NCBI RefSeq assembly: GCF_002288525.1
Contig: NZ_CP023068.1
Span: 310,001 to 374,000, forward strand
Source: Sinorhizobium sojae CCBAU 05684
GTDB lineage: Bacteria > Pseudomonadota > Alphaproteobacteria > Rhizobiales > Rhizobiaceae
DNA length: 64,000 nt
Direction: 5' to 3'
The notes under the pieces are model-generated. The model was not told the DNA's origin. It worked only from the letters and a program-made list of their open reading frames with translations, and did no database searches. Of the stretch, positions 51,907 to 59,436 are shown piece after piece. Position 1 is the first letter of the stretch. Each line of letters begins with the position of its first letter. Made by a program: the position numbers and the translations under genes.

Positions 51907-52910
51907 ATATCCGCCCGGACCAAGAGCGTTTCGTTTTCTCCGCCGAGACCCTGAAGATCGATGCGGCGGCAGAGACTGACCGCATCGTCGCGGGTCTGCG
52001 TGCGCAATTGCGCGGCATGCGCAAGCGTGGTCTCGTGCTCGGTCTTTCGGGAGGCATCGATTCGAGCGTGTCGGTGGCGCTCGCGGTCCGCGCCGTCGGT
52101 GCCAGGAATGTCTTCTGCCTCTTCATGCCGGAGAACGATTCCGATCCGGAAAGCTTGCGCCTCGGTCGCCTGGTGGCGGACACGTTCGGCGTTGAGGCGA
52201 TTATCGAGGATATCGGCCCGACGCTTGCGGCAATGGGCTGCTACGAGCGCCGCGACGCCTTCATCCGCGAACTCGTGCCGGATTACGGGCCGGGCTGGGC
52301 TTCGAAGATCGTTATCGCCAATGCGCTCGAGGGCGACGGCTACAATATTTCCTCGCTGGTGGTCCAGGACCCAGAGGGCAATCGCACGAAGCTGCGCATG
52401 TCGCCTTCGGTCTATCTCGGCATCGTCGCCGCGACGAACATGAAACAGCGTACGCGCAAGCAGATTGAATATTATCACGCCGATCGGCTCAATTTCGCCG
52501 TGCTCGGTACGCCGAACCGGCTCGAATACGATCAGGGCTTCTTCGTCAAGAACGGCGATGGTGCGGCGGACGTCAAGCCGATTGCGCATCTCTACAAGTC
52601 CCAGGTCTATGCGCTTGCCGCCTATCTCGGCGTGCCCGATGAAATCTGCCGCCGTCCGCCGACCACGGACACCTACTCGCTCGAGCAGACGCAGGAGGAG
52701 TTCTATTTCTCGCTCCCCTACGACCGCATGGACCTCTGCCTTTACGGTCTGAACAATGGCTTGAGCGCCGAACAGGTCGGCCGCGTTGCGAACCTGACGG
52801 CAGTTCAGGTTGAACGCGTATGGGCCGATGTCGCCGCCAAACGCAAGGCGACCCGGTATCTGCATCTCGGGCCGCAACTCGTGCAACCGATCGCAGAGAT
52901 CGGCGGCTGA
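51903..52910 (+). CDS. Stand-alone NAD(+) synthetase family protein (NadE2-type)
   Basis: A 335-residue PP-loop ATP pyrophosphatase with 'LVLGLSGGIDSSVSVALAVRA' (SGGIDSS at 49-55), 'RMSPSVYLGIVAATNMKQRTRKQIEYYHAD', 'VLGTPNRLEYDQGFFVKNGDGAADVKPIAHLYKSQVYALA' and 'PTTDTYSLEQTQEEFYFSLPYDRMDLCLYG'. No nitrilase-type glutaminase domain is fused to it, so it would use free ammonia or ammonia from a partner. It is longer than the usual ammonia-dependent NadE (about 275). Coupled to the ligase gene, it may amidate a pathway intermediate rather than make NAD. Confidence 0.88.
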   Translation: MNIRPDQERFVFSAETLKIDAAAETDRIVAGLRAQLRGMRKRGLVLGLSGGIDSSVSVALAVRAVGARNVFCLFMPENDSDPESLRLGRLVADTFGVEAIIEDIGPTLAAMGCYERRDAFIRELVPDYGPGWASKIVIANALEGDGYNISSLVVQDPEGNRTKLRMSPSVYLGIVAATNMKQRTRKQIEYYHADRLNFAVLGTPNRLEYDQGFFVKNGDGAADVKPIAHLYKSQVYALAAYLGVPDEICRRPPTTDTYSLEQTQEEFYFSLPYDRMDLCLYGLNNGLSAEQVGRVANLTAVQVERVWADVAAKRKATRYLHLGPQLVQPIAEIGG

Positions 52911-52920
52911 TTCGACCGCG

Positions 52921-52948
52921 CCGGGCGCTCGCCGAGCGCCCGGGTTTT
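52921..52948 (+). terminator. Rho-independent terminator of the asnB operon
   Basis: CCGGGCGCTC-GCC-GAGCGCCCGG, a perfect 10-base-pair stem, is followed by GTTTTC. It starts 11 bases after the nadE-like stop. Confidence 0.9.
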
Positions 52949-53154
52949 CTCCTTGGCTCACCCTCGCCGGAACGGATACCGCATCTGCTCCGAATTAGCG
53001 CACGCGCAAGCGCTCGGCGTTTTCGAACGCATCGCACTTGAGCCGGTTCGCGCAACGCTTTGTTCTCCCCCGAAAATCTTATCAAACCGTGTCGGACAGA
53101 AGGTGTACTCCGCCTCGTCGACACCTTTCTCCAGCCCCGTGCAGGGTAGCGGAA

Positions 53155-53169
53155 TTAACCATTTGTTAA
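53155..53169. promoter_or_regulatory. CtrA box upstream of minC
   Basis: TTAACCATTTGTTAA is an exact TTAA-N7-TTAA match for the cell-cycle regulator CtrA and also contains the TTAACCAT half-site. It lies 41 bases upstream of the minC ATG. CtrA control of the min genes has been reported in Sinorhizobium meliloti. Confidence 0.85.
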
Positions 53170-53210
53170 CCGTGACTCGCCTACATCTAGGCAACGGAAA
53201 ATTAACGTAG

Positions 53211-53957
53211 ATGACCAAAGTGCTAACAGACACCCGCTCCATACGCATCAAGGGCCGCTCGTTCCTTGCACTGGTGCTCTCGCCAGAGCCGCCGCTCGAA
53301 GCCTGGCTTGCCCGTCTCGACGATCTGGCCTCGCGGTCGGCGGGGTTCTTCCTGGGGCGGCCGGTGGTCCTCGACGTCGCGGACATCGAAATCGACCGGG
53401 CGCAGCTGAAGAACCTGATCGACGAACTCGGCAAGCGCAATGTCCGAATTATGGGCATCGAGGGCGGGCGTCCGTCACTGTTCGAGCCGGGCATGCCGCC
53501 AGCGATGCGAGGCGGTCGACCGGCTCCGGACATCGAGATACCGGAGGTGGGGCCCGGGTCCGACGCGAGTGGGCCTGCCAACGAAAAAGCGGCGGCCCAT
53601 GAGGCCGAGGCGCAAGCGGCGCGGACGATCTCCTCGATCGTCATTCGCGAGCCCGTGCGCTCCGGGCAGTCTGTGATCTTTCCCGAGGGTGACGTCACCG
53701 TTGTCGGCTCGGTCGCCTCTGGCGCGGAGATCATCGCCGGCGGCTCGGTTCACATCTATGGAACGCTCAGGGGACGGGCGCTGGCCGGCTCGGTCGGTAA
53801 CGCGTCGGCGCGGATCTTCTGCCGCCGGCTCGAAGCGGAGTTGTTGGCGATCGACGGAGTCTACAAGACGGCCGAAGACATGGCGCCCAACCTTCGCGGT
53901 CAGGCGGTGCAACTCTGGCTCGAGGGCGATTCGATCATGGCAGAAAGACTTAACTGA
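53211..53957 (+). CDS. minC: Septum site-determining protein MinC
   Basis: A 248-residue division inhibitor. The N-terminal FtsZ-inhibiting domain covers about 1-110 ('RSIRIKGRSFLALVLSPEPPLEAWLARLDDLASR'). A Pro/Ala linker is followed by the C-terminal beta-helix (about 145-240) that binds MinD and dimerises ('GDVTVVGSVASGAEIIAGGSVHIYGTLRGRALAG', 'IFCRRLEAELLAIDG'). First of the minCDE operon, with a CtrA box upstream. Length fits alphaproteobacterial MinC. Confidence 0.94.
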   Translation: MTKVLTDTRSIRIKGRSFLALVLSPEPPLEAWLARLDDLASRSAGFFLGRPVVLDVADIEIDRAQLKNLIDELGKRNVRIMGIEGGRPSLFEPGMPPAMRGGRPAPDIEIPEVGPGSDASGPANEKAAAHEAEAQAARTISSIVIREPVRSGQSVIFPEGDVTVVGSVASGAEIIAGGSVHIYGTLRGRALAGSVGNASARIFCRRLEAELLAIDGVYKTAEDMAPNLRGQAVQLWLEGDSIMAERLN

Positions 53958-53990
53958 GCCGGCGGCCGGCCAGCGGACAGGAGCGGGAAT

Positions 53991-54806
53991 ATGGCGAAAG
54001 TAATCGTTGTGACATCAGGCAAGGGTGGCGTCGGCAAGACGACATCGACCGCCGCGCTCGGTGCGGCGCTGGCGCAGAGAAACGAAAAGACTGTGGTGGT
54101 CGACTTTGATGTCGGCCTGCGCAATCTCGACCTCGTCATGGGCGCCGAGCGCCGCGTCGTCTATGACATCGTCAACGTTATCCAGGGTGATGCCAAGCTG
54201 CCGCAGGCGCTGATCCGCGACAAGCGCCTGGAGACGCTTTTCCTGCTGCCCGCTTCGCAGACGCGCGACAAGGACGCCCTGACTCCCGAGGGCGTCGAGC
54301 GGGTGATGGGCGAGCTCAAGAAGCATTTCGACTGGATCATCTGCGACAGCCCCGCCGGCATCGAACGCGGTGCGACGCTCGCCATGCGCCATGCCGACAT
54401 CGCCGTTATCGTCACCAACCCGGAAGTCTCCTCAGTTCGCGATTCCGACCGGATTATTGGCCTGCTAGACGCCAAGACCGAACGGGCCGAGCGCGGCGAA
54501 CGGGTGGAGAAGCACCTGCTGCTCACCCGCTACGACGCAGCACGCGCCGAGCGGGGCGACATGCTGAAGGTCGACGACGTTCTCGAGATCCTTTCGATAC
54601 CGCTCATCGGCATCGTTCCTGAAAGCACGGATGTGCTGCGCGCTTCCAATGTCGGCGCACCAGTCACCCTTGCCGACAGCCGCAGCGCCCCGGCGCTCGC
54701 CTATCTCGACGCCGCCCGCCGTCTGACCGGCGAGACCGTCCCCATGACCATTCCGGGCGAGAAGCGCGGCCTCTTCGGCAAAATATTCGGACGGAGGGCA
54801 GCATGA
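53991..54806 (+). CDS. minD: Septum site-determining ATPase MinD
   Basis: A 271-residue ParA/MinD ATPase with deviant Walker A '[11 protein letters not shown]' (signature Lys included), switch I '[14 protein letters not shown]' and switch II '[14 protein letters not shown]'. The C-terminal membrane-targeting amphipathic helix is '[13 protein letters not shown]'. It recruits MinC to the membrane and is released by MinE. GGAGCGGG precedes the ATG, and the stop overlaps the minE start by 4 bases. Confidence 0.97.
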   Translation: MAKVIVVTSGKGGVGKTTSTAALGAALAQRNEKTVVVDFDVGLRNLDLVMGAERRVVYDIVNVIQGDAKLPQALIRDKRLETLFLLPASQTRDKDALTPEGVERVMGELKKHFDWIICDSPAGIERGATLAMRHADIAVIVTNPEVSSVRDSDRIIGLLDAKTERAERGERVEKHLLLTRYDAARAERGDMLKVDDVLEILSIPLIGIVPESTDVLRASNVGAPVTLADSRSAPALAYLDAARRLTGETVPMTIPGEKRGLFGKIFGRRAA

Positions 54807-55063
54807 GCATATTCCGCTTCTTTAGCAAACAAACGTCGGCGCCGATGGCGCGGGAGCGACTGCAGGTGCTGCTCGCTCACGAGCGGGCATCGGTCGGCCA
54901 CTCCGACCTGGTGGCGAAGCTCAGGGAAGAGATTCTCGCCGTCATCGCCAAGCACGTCCAGGTGGATGGCGACAAAGTGAGCGTCAAGATGGACCGCGGC
55001 GAGAACGTGTCGACGCTGGAAGTCGATATCGAGATCCCATTGAAGGCCGTGCGTGCGGCCTGA
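54803..55063 (+). CDS. minE: Cell division topological specificity factor MinE
   Basis: An 86-residue MinE: N-terminal anti-MinCD region '[66 protein letters not shown]', with membrane-binding N-terminal residues 'MSIFRFF'. Length and order are typical. ATGA overlap with minD ensures coupling. MinE stimulates MinD ATPase to drive the oscillation. Confidence 0.96.
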   Translation: MSIFRFFSKQTSAPMARERLQVLLAHERASVGHSDLVAKLREEILAVIAKHVQVDGDKVSVKMDRGENVSTLEVDIEIPLKAVRAA

Positions 55064-55088
55064 GATACCGAGCGGCCGGACTCAGTGC

Positions 55089-55118
55089 CGGTCGTCTTTG
55101 CTCGCCGGAAGACGACCG
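55089..55118. terminator. Bidirectional hairpin between minE and the convergent hypothetical gene
   Basis: CGGTCGTCTT and AAGACGACCG form a perfect 10-base-pair stem with a 10-base loop, between the minE stop and the convergent gene stop 3 bases further on. No strong U-tract follows on either strand. Confidence 0.6.
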
Positions 55119-55120
55119 CG

Positions 55121-55795
55121 TTAGAGAATGCAGCCGCACCGCGCGGCGTGGGCGTAGGACGTCAGCGCAGCTCGCCGGGCTCGCCCGTCCGCAAGGAACG
55201 CGTCGACGACCGGCCCGACGTCGTCTGGCCGGTCGCGTGCCCAATGGCCAAGTCCGTGGAGGGCAGCCTCCTGGCACGCAACCGAGCCGAGCTGCAGCGT
55301 TCTGTGCATGACCTCGATCGCCGCCCGGTGCAGGTTGTCGCAATTCGGATCGTCCGGCAGTGCCAGGCAGGGAAAGACGTCCCACCACATATAGCAGACC
55401 ATGTTCAGCGGCTTTGTCCCGGGTTCGCCTATGTGACCCAGTACGGTGGCACATCTCGGTGCGAACAGGTCGGTGAAGATATGCTCGATCGCCGCGACGC
55501 AGCGGAGGCGCTCCTCAAACGCTGTGCACTGGCTGTAGAACCACCCGTTGTCACCCGAAGCGCTTGTGTTCAAGAGATAGGTAAGGCCCTGCGCAATCTG
55601 CGCATCGGAAAAACCGGAGAGCGACTGCTCAGTCGTTGAAAAGAGCTTGGTAAAATACTCGATGGCGACAGGCGGCTGCGGATCCCACCATGGTGGGTCG
55701 TCGTCGAAGAACCACGGATTGCCGTGCGCGCGGACGGACGGGCCAAAGCTGTGCTGAAGCCAGGCATCATAGCTCATGTCCCGCACGGCTGGCAT
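55121..55795 (-). CDS. Hypothetical protein, Trp/Cys-rich
   Basis: A 224-residue soluble protein starting MPAVRDMSYDAWLQHSFGPSVRAHGNPWFFDDDPPWWDPQPP. It is unusually rich in aromatic residues at the N terminus and in Cys later (nine, including 'CGCIL' at the C terminus). The C-terminal half ('HRTLQLGSVACQEAALHGLGHWARDRPDDVGPVVDAFLAD') looks like HEAT-type helical repeats. No function is recognised. It is convergent with minE and 36 bases beyond the flavin monooxygenase gene's stop on the same strand. Confidence 0.75.
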   Translation of the reverse strand: MPAVRDMSYDAWLQHSFGPSVRAHGNPWFFDDDPPWWDPQPPVAIEYFTKLFSTTEQSLSGFSDAQIAQGLTYLLNTSASGDNGWFYSQCTAFEERLRCVAAIEHIFTDLFAPRCATVLGHIGEPGTKPLNMVCYMWWDVFPCLALPDDPNCDNLHRAAIEVMHRTLQLGSVACQEAALHGLGHWARDRPDDVGPVVDAFLADGRARRAALTSYAHAARCGCIL

Positions 55796-55830
55796 CGTGG
55801 TCCTCCGCCGAATAGACGCTCGAATGCGTG

Positions 55831-56853
55831 TCAGCGCCAGCCAAGCGCGGGCGCGACATGGGTCAGGATAGATTCGATTACATGGGCGTTGTAGTCCACG
55901 CCAAGTTGGTTGGGGACAGTTAGGAGCAACGTGTCGGCTTCCGCTATGGCCTCGTCTCTAGCCAGTTGCCGGATAAGGACGTCTGGCTCCGCAGCGTAGC
56001 TGCGGCCGAATATGGCCCGTGTCTTTTCATCGATGAAGCCGATCTTGTCCTCGTTCTGGTTGCCATACCCGAAAAAGGCGCGGTCGCGGTCGTTTACCAG
56101 CGCGAAGATGCTGCGGCTGACGGAAACGCGCGGCTCGCGCTCGTGGCCGGCTGCCTTCCAGGCTTCGCGGAAATCCCGGATCTGATCGGCCTGCTGGATA
56201 TGGAAGGGAAGCCCCGTCTCGTCGTCCTTGAGCGTGGAGCTTTGCAGGTTCATGCCGAGCTTGGCAGCCCAGACCGCGGTGGCGTTCGAGCCGGCGCCCC
56301 ACCAGATCCGCGAGCGCAATCCCTCGGAATGCGGTTCAACGCGCAGAAGGCCGGGCGGATTGGGAAACATCGGTCGCGGATTGGGCTCCGCGAAGCCTTC
56401 GCCACGAAGGACGTCGAGCAGAACTTCCGCATGCCGCCGGGCCATGTCGGATTCGTTCTCGCCTTCTGCAGGCGCGTAGCCGAAGTAGCGCCAGCCGTCG
56501 ATCACCTGTTCGGGAGATCCACGGCTGATGCCGAGCTGCAGGCGACCGCCGGCGATCAGATCGGCCGCGCCCGCGTCCTCGGCCATATAGAGCGGGTTCT
56601 CGTAGCGCATGTCGATCACCGCCGTACCGATCTCGATGCGCTTCGTTCTGGCGCCGATGGCCGCCAGGAGCGGGAATGGCGAAGCGAGTTGACGGGCGAA
56701 GTGGTGCACGCGGAAATAGGCCCCGTCTGCCCCGAGTTCCTCTGCCGCGACCGCGAGGTCGATGGACTGCAGGAGGGCATCGGAGGCAGAGCGCGTCTGC
56801 GACTGGGGAGAAGGCGTCCAGTGCCCGAACGATAGAATGCCGATCTTCTTCAT
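55831..56853 (-). CDS. LLM-class flavin-dependent oxidoreductase (luciferase-like monooxygenase)
   Basis: A 340-residue bacterial-luciferase-type barrel. It has 'MKKIGILSFGHWTPSPQSQTRSASDALLQSIDLAVAAEELGADGAYFRVHHFA', 'RIEIGTAVIDMRYENPLYMAEDAGAADLIAGGRLQLGISRGSPEQVI' and 'IWWGAGSNATAVWAAKLGMNL', all typical of the class. The start at 56853 is chosen because AAAGG is 8 bases upstream; the two in-frame starts before it have poor spacing. Substrate is unknown; members oxidise alkanes, sulfonates, thioethers and others. Confidence 0.87.
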   Translation of the reverse strand: MKKIGILSFGHWTPSPQSQTRSASDALLQSIDLAVAAEELGADGAYFRVHHFARQLASPFPLLAAIGARTKRIEIGTAVIDMRYENPLYMAEDAGAADLIAGGRLQLGISRGSPEQVIDGWRYFGYAPAEGENESDMARRHAEVLLDVLRGEGFAEPNPRPMFPNPPGLLRVEPHSEGLRSRIWWGAGSNATAVWAAKLGMNLQSSTLKDDETGLPFHIQQADQIRDFREAWKAAGHEREPRVSVSRSIFALVNDRDRAFFGYGNQNEDKIGFIDEKTRAIFGRSYAAEPDVLIRQLARDEAIAEADTLLLTVPNQLGVDYNAHVIESILTHVAPALGWR

Positions 56854-56909
56854 AGTCATGCCTTTCAACTGTTCGAACGGTGCGCATTGGGCGCTACGGG
56901 ATCGTGATA

Positions 56910-57413
56910 TTAGCGCGCTTTATCTGATGCCTCTTTGGATAGCTGATCAAACGCGTCGATTTCGATGGCACGAATGCCCACGCGCCAAAAGACATAGCCA
57001 CTGGCGATGCCGCTGAGTGCCAAGGGCGCCGCGTAAACGAGAACGTGACTGGCAAAAGGATTGGAAACTGAGGCGAGCACGCCGATGACGCCGGTCAATG
57101 CGCCTCCTGTCATATAAGCCATTGGCCCTTTGATGTCGCGCCGTCGGCAGAATGCAACGACCGAGAGCGCGGGCAATAGAGAGGCGGCAGCGGTAAAGGC
57201 CGCGAGGCCGAACAGGGATGCCGCGAAGCTGTCCAGAGGGTGCAGAACGTGCCCCGCGAGAAGTGGGTTCGCGCCGAGAAAATACCAATGGGCGCCGTAC
57301 CAGAAGAGGAGGTCGATTGCGGCCTGAAGCACGGATGCCGCGGCAAGACCTGCCAGGAAATTCGCACCGATCATCGGCCAATCGGTTGGTCTAGTCGGTT
57401 TTGTGTCATTCAT
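56910..57413 (-). CDS. Hypothetical membrane protein of the GNAT/PrmC gene group
   Basis: A 167-residue protein with four predicted membrane segments (about 12-35, 57-80, 95-117, 122-143) and a short polar C-terminal tail. It is translationally coupled (ATGA, 57410-57413) to the preceding GNAT-like gene, so the two probably work together. No family is recognised. The start at 57413 is taken because of this overlap. Confidence 0.72.
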   Translation of the reverse strand: MNDTKPTRPTDWPMIGANFLAGLAAASVLQAAIDLLFWYGAHWYFLGANPLLAGHVLHPLDSFAASLFGLAAFTAAASLLPALSVVAFCRRRDIKGPMAYMTGGALTGVIGVLASVSNPFASHVLVYAAPLALSGIASGYVFWRVGIRAIEIDAFDQLSKEASDKAR

Positions 57414-58531
57414 CGCTTGTCGAAGCGGCCGCCAATCAGCCGGCTCCAATGTTCGCCGGCAAGGCCGTTGATAAACCCTTGCGAATGTCGGAAGGCCTCG
57501 AGGAGTTCCGCGTCGCGCGAATGAATGACCGTCGAGGCCGCGTGGACGAATCCGATTCGACGCCCCATCATCGCTTCGAGAAGCGCGGGCTGGGTTCTCC
57601 CGTTCACAGCCGCGGCGCCGCGTGCGGCGGCATGGTCGATCAGACAGTCGAGAACCGAGCCGGCCTGTCCCGGCAGAGCAAGAACCTGGAGCACACGGGC
57701 AATTCCGCCTCGCCGCATGTGGTAGAAAAAGGCGCCGACCGGCGCGCCGGTGCGTGCCTTGACTGCGGCAAAATGGGGTTCTCCATAGTCCGGCTTCTCG
57801 GTCGCATCACCAAGAATGTGGGCTAACTGAGCTTCCGTCCAGGCCGGCTGCACGGCGAACTGTCGGGTCAGGAGCGGGAAGAGTTCGGCAAAGCTTTCCC
57901 GGTCAATATCCACGATCTGCAAGGCTCCCGGCGTGCTTGCCTCCGCCGGCACGGCTGACCAGCGCAGCTCGTGCCGGTTCATTCTGCCGCGGTATCGCCC
58001 ATCGAATGCGCGAGCGAGTGGAGCCAGGCTGCGGGCCGGGCGCAGCCTGCGGGCGACGAGGTCCAGCGCAAAGGCAGCCGGCCGAATGACGCGTACCCAG
58101 TCGAGACTGTATTGCGGCAGCACGATCCCGCGCAGCCGCGTCCACATCTGCGTCGAGACTTCGCTGGCGGTTTCGCTGAAGGAAAGATCCTGCGGTCCGG
58201 CTAGAAAGGCCTTCAGCAGCCGGGCGCCGGCCATCGGGTCGCTGTCGCGGTCCTCGACCATCAGCGAGCCGCAGATCGCGGCGCGCAGCCTCCGGTCGTT
58301 GTGACGCATGGGCAGGATATTGACCCCCACGAAGCCGGAGATCCGGCCGGCATCGTTGACATGCACCAGCGGACTGATTTCCGGGTCGCAGCCGGGCGCT
58401 TCCAGGTAGAGATGGCGCAGATAGGCGGTAAGCCCCTGCGGTGGCCCCTTGTCGTTGTTGCGGAAGATTTTCTGGAACAGACCGGCGACGGCGGGGATGT
58501 CTTCCGACGTCAGCGGACGGATGTTGCTCAT
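57410..58531 (-). CDS. GNAT-like acyltransferase, paralogue 1
   Basis: A 373-residue protein. Residues about 1-150 form a GNAT-like N-terminal half ('MSNIRPLTSEDIPAVAGLFQKIFRNND', 'ISGFVGVNILPMRHNDRRLRAAICGSLMVEDR'). Residues about 215-373 look like a second GNAT-like half ('VGAFFYHMRRGGIARVLQVLALPGQAGSVLDCLIDHAAARGAAAVNGRTQP'), ending 'GFINGLAGEHWSRLIGGRF'. It aligns over its whole length with the product of 60753-61901. ATGA overlaps on both sides couple it to the PrmC-like and membrane genes. The acceptor is unknown; a sugar or lipid of the neighbouring polysaccharide locus is possible. Confidence 0.75.
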   Translation of the reverse strand: MSNIRPLTSEDIPAVAGLFQKIFRNNDKGPPQGLTAYLRHLYLEAPGCDPEISPLVHVNDAGRISGFVGVNILPMRHNDRRLRAAICGSLMVEDRDSDPMAGARLLKAFLAGPQDLSFSETASEVSTQMWTRLRGIVLPQYSLDWVRVIRPAAFALDLVARRLRPARSLAPLARAFDGRYRGRMNRHELRWSAVPAEASTPGALQIVDIDRESFAELFPLLTRQFAVQPAWTEAQLAHILGDATEKPDYGEPHFAAVKARTGAPVGAFFYHMRRGGIARVLQVLALPGQAGSVLDCLIDHAAARGAAAVNGRTQPALLEAMMGRRIGFVHAASTVIHSRDAELLEAFRHSQGFINGLAGEHWSRLIGGRFDKR

Positions 58532-59238
58532 CGAGCCTCGCCCCCGTTGGCGGCGAGCTTGCACGTGATCGCCACGCGCGGCTTACCCGTCGCATCCTCG
58601 GCGAAGCGCACCGCCTCATAGACTTTTGCACGGGCGAGAAGGGCGGCCGCCTGCCGATCCTGACCTTCTCCGAATTCGAAGAGCAGCCAGCCGCCGGGCT
58701 TCAGGAAGGCGCTCGCCTCCCGGACCAGCCGCTGGTGAATGGAGATGCCATAGGGGCCGCCGTCGAAGGCTTCACGTGGCTCGCCTTCGAGGAGGTGGGC
58801 GCTATCGCCTTCTAGCCGGGCGGTCGAGATATAGGGCGGGTTGCAGACGATCATGTCGACCGCGCCTTCGAGGTCGTCTCCCCGTAGGGAGGCGAAGAGA
58901 TCACCCTGCCGAATGGAGACACGGTCCTGCAGCGAGAGGCGCTCGGCATTGCGTCGGGCGAGCGCGACCGTGCTGTCGGTCAGATCCGCCCCCCAGACCC
59001 GCGCCGACGGGACCTCCGCAGCGATTGCCAAGGCGAGATTGCCCGAGCCGCAGCACATGTCGATCACCGTTGGGGGCCCCTCCCGGTGGCGAAGGATGGT
59101 GACAGCGCTGCGTCCGAGCAGCTCCGTTTCTTGCCGCGGCACGAGCACCTCTGGCGCAAGCTCGAGCTCGATCTCCATGAAGCGAACGAGGGGCGGTCGG
59201 CCGTCGGCCGGGCGGGTTTGGTTGTCGTCCTGCAGCAC
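58528..59238 (-). CDS. PrmC/HemK-like methyltransferase lacking the N-terminal domain
   Basis: A 236-residue class I methyltransferase: 'LELAPEVLVPRQETELLGRSAV' corresponds to the 'PRPDTE' region of PrmC; 'VIDMCCGSGNLALAIA' (about 58-72) binds SAM; 'IVCNPPYIS' (NPPY at 133-136) binds the amide nitrogen acceptor. The helical N-terminal release-factor-binding domain of true PrmC is absent, so it probably methylates another glutamine/asparagine or small-molecule nitrogen. The start is a GTG at 59238 with GAAGGAG 7 bases before. It leads the minus-strand trio. Confidence 0.82.
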   Translation of the reverse strand: MLQDDNQTRPADGRPPLVRFMEIELELAPEVLVPRQETELLGRSAVTILRHREGPPTVIDMCCGSGNLALAIAAEVPSARVWGADLTDSTVALARRNAERLSLQDRVSIRQGDLFASLRGDDLEGAVDMIVCNPPYISTARLEGDSAHLLEGEPREAFDGGPYGISIHQRLVREASAFLKPGGWLLFEFGEGQDRQAAALLARAKVYEAVRFAEDATGKPRVAITCKLAANGGEAR

Positions 59239-59436
59239 GAACGCTCCTTCGGTCGTCGGATGGTTTCGCGCGGACCCTAGCGCAGGCAGGTAAACGGAAG
59301 CTGAAATGCAATTGAGCTGCTGCTGTTAACCGCACAATCACCTGTCAGCGCTAAGTTGCGCGGCAACCGGCGAAAGCGGGCCGGCGAGAAGCCTGCTCCC
59401 ACGCTGAGATATTACGACCAGTGCAAGGCTGAATGG

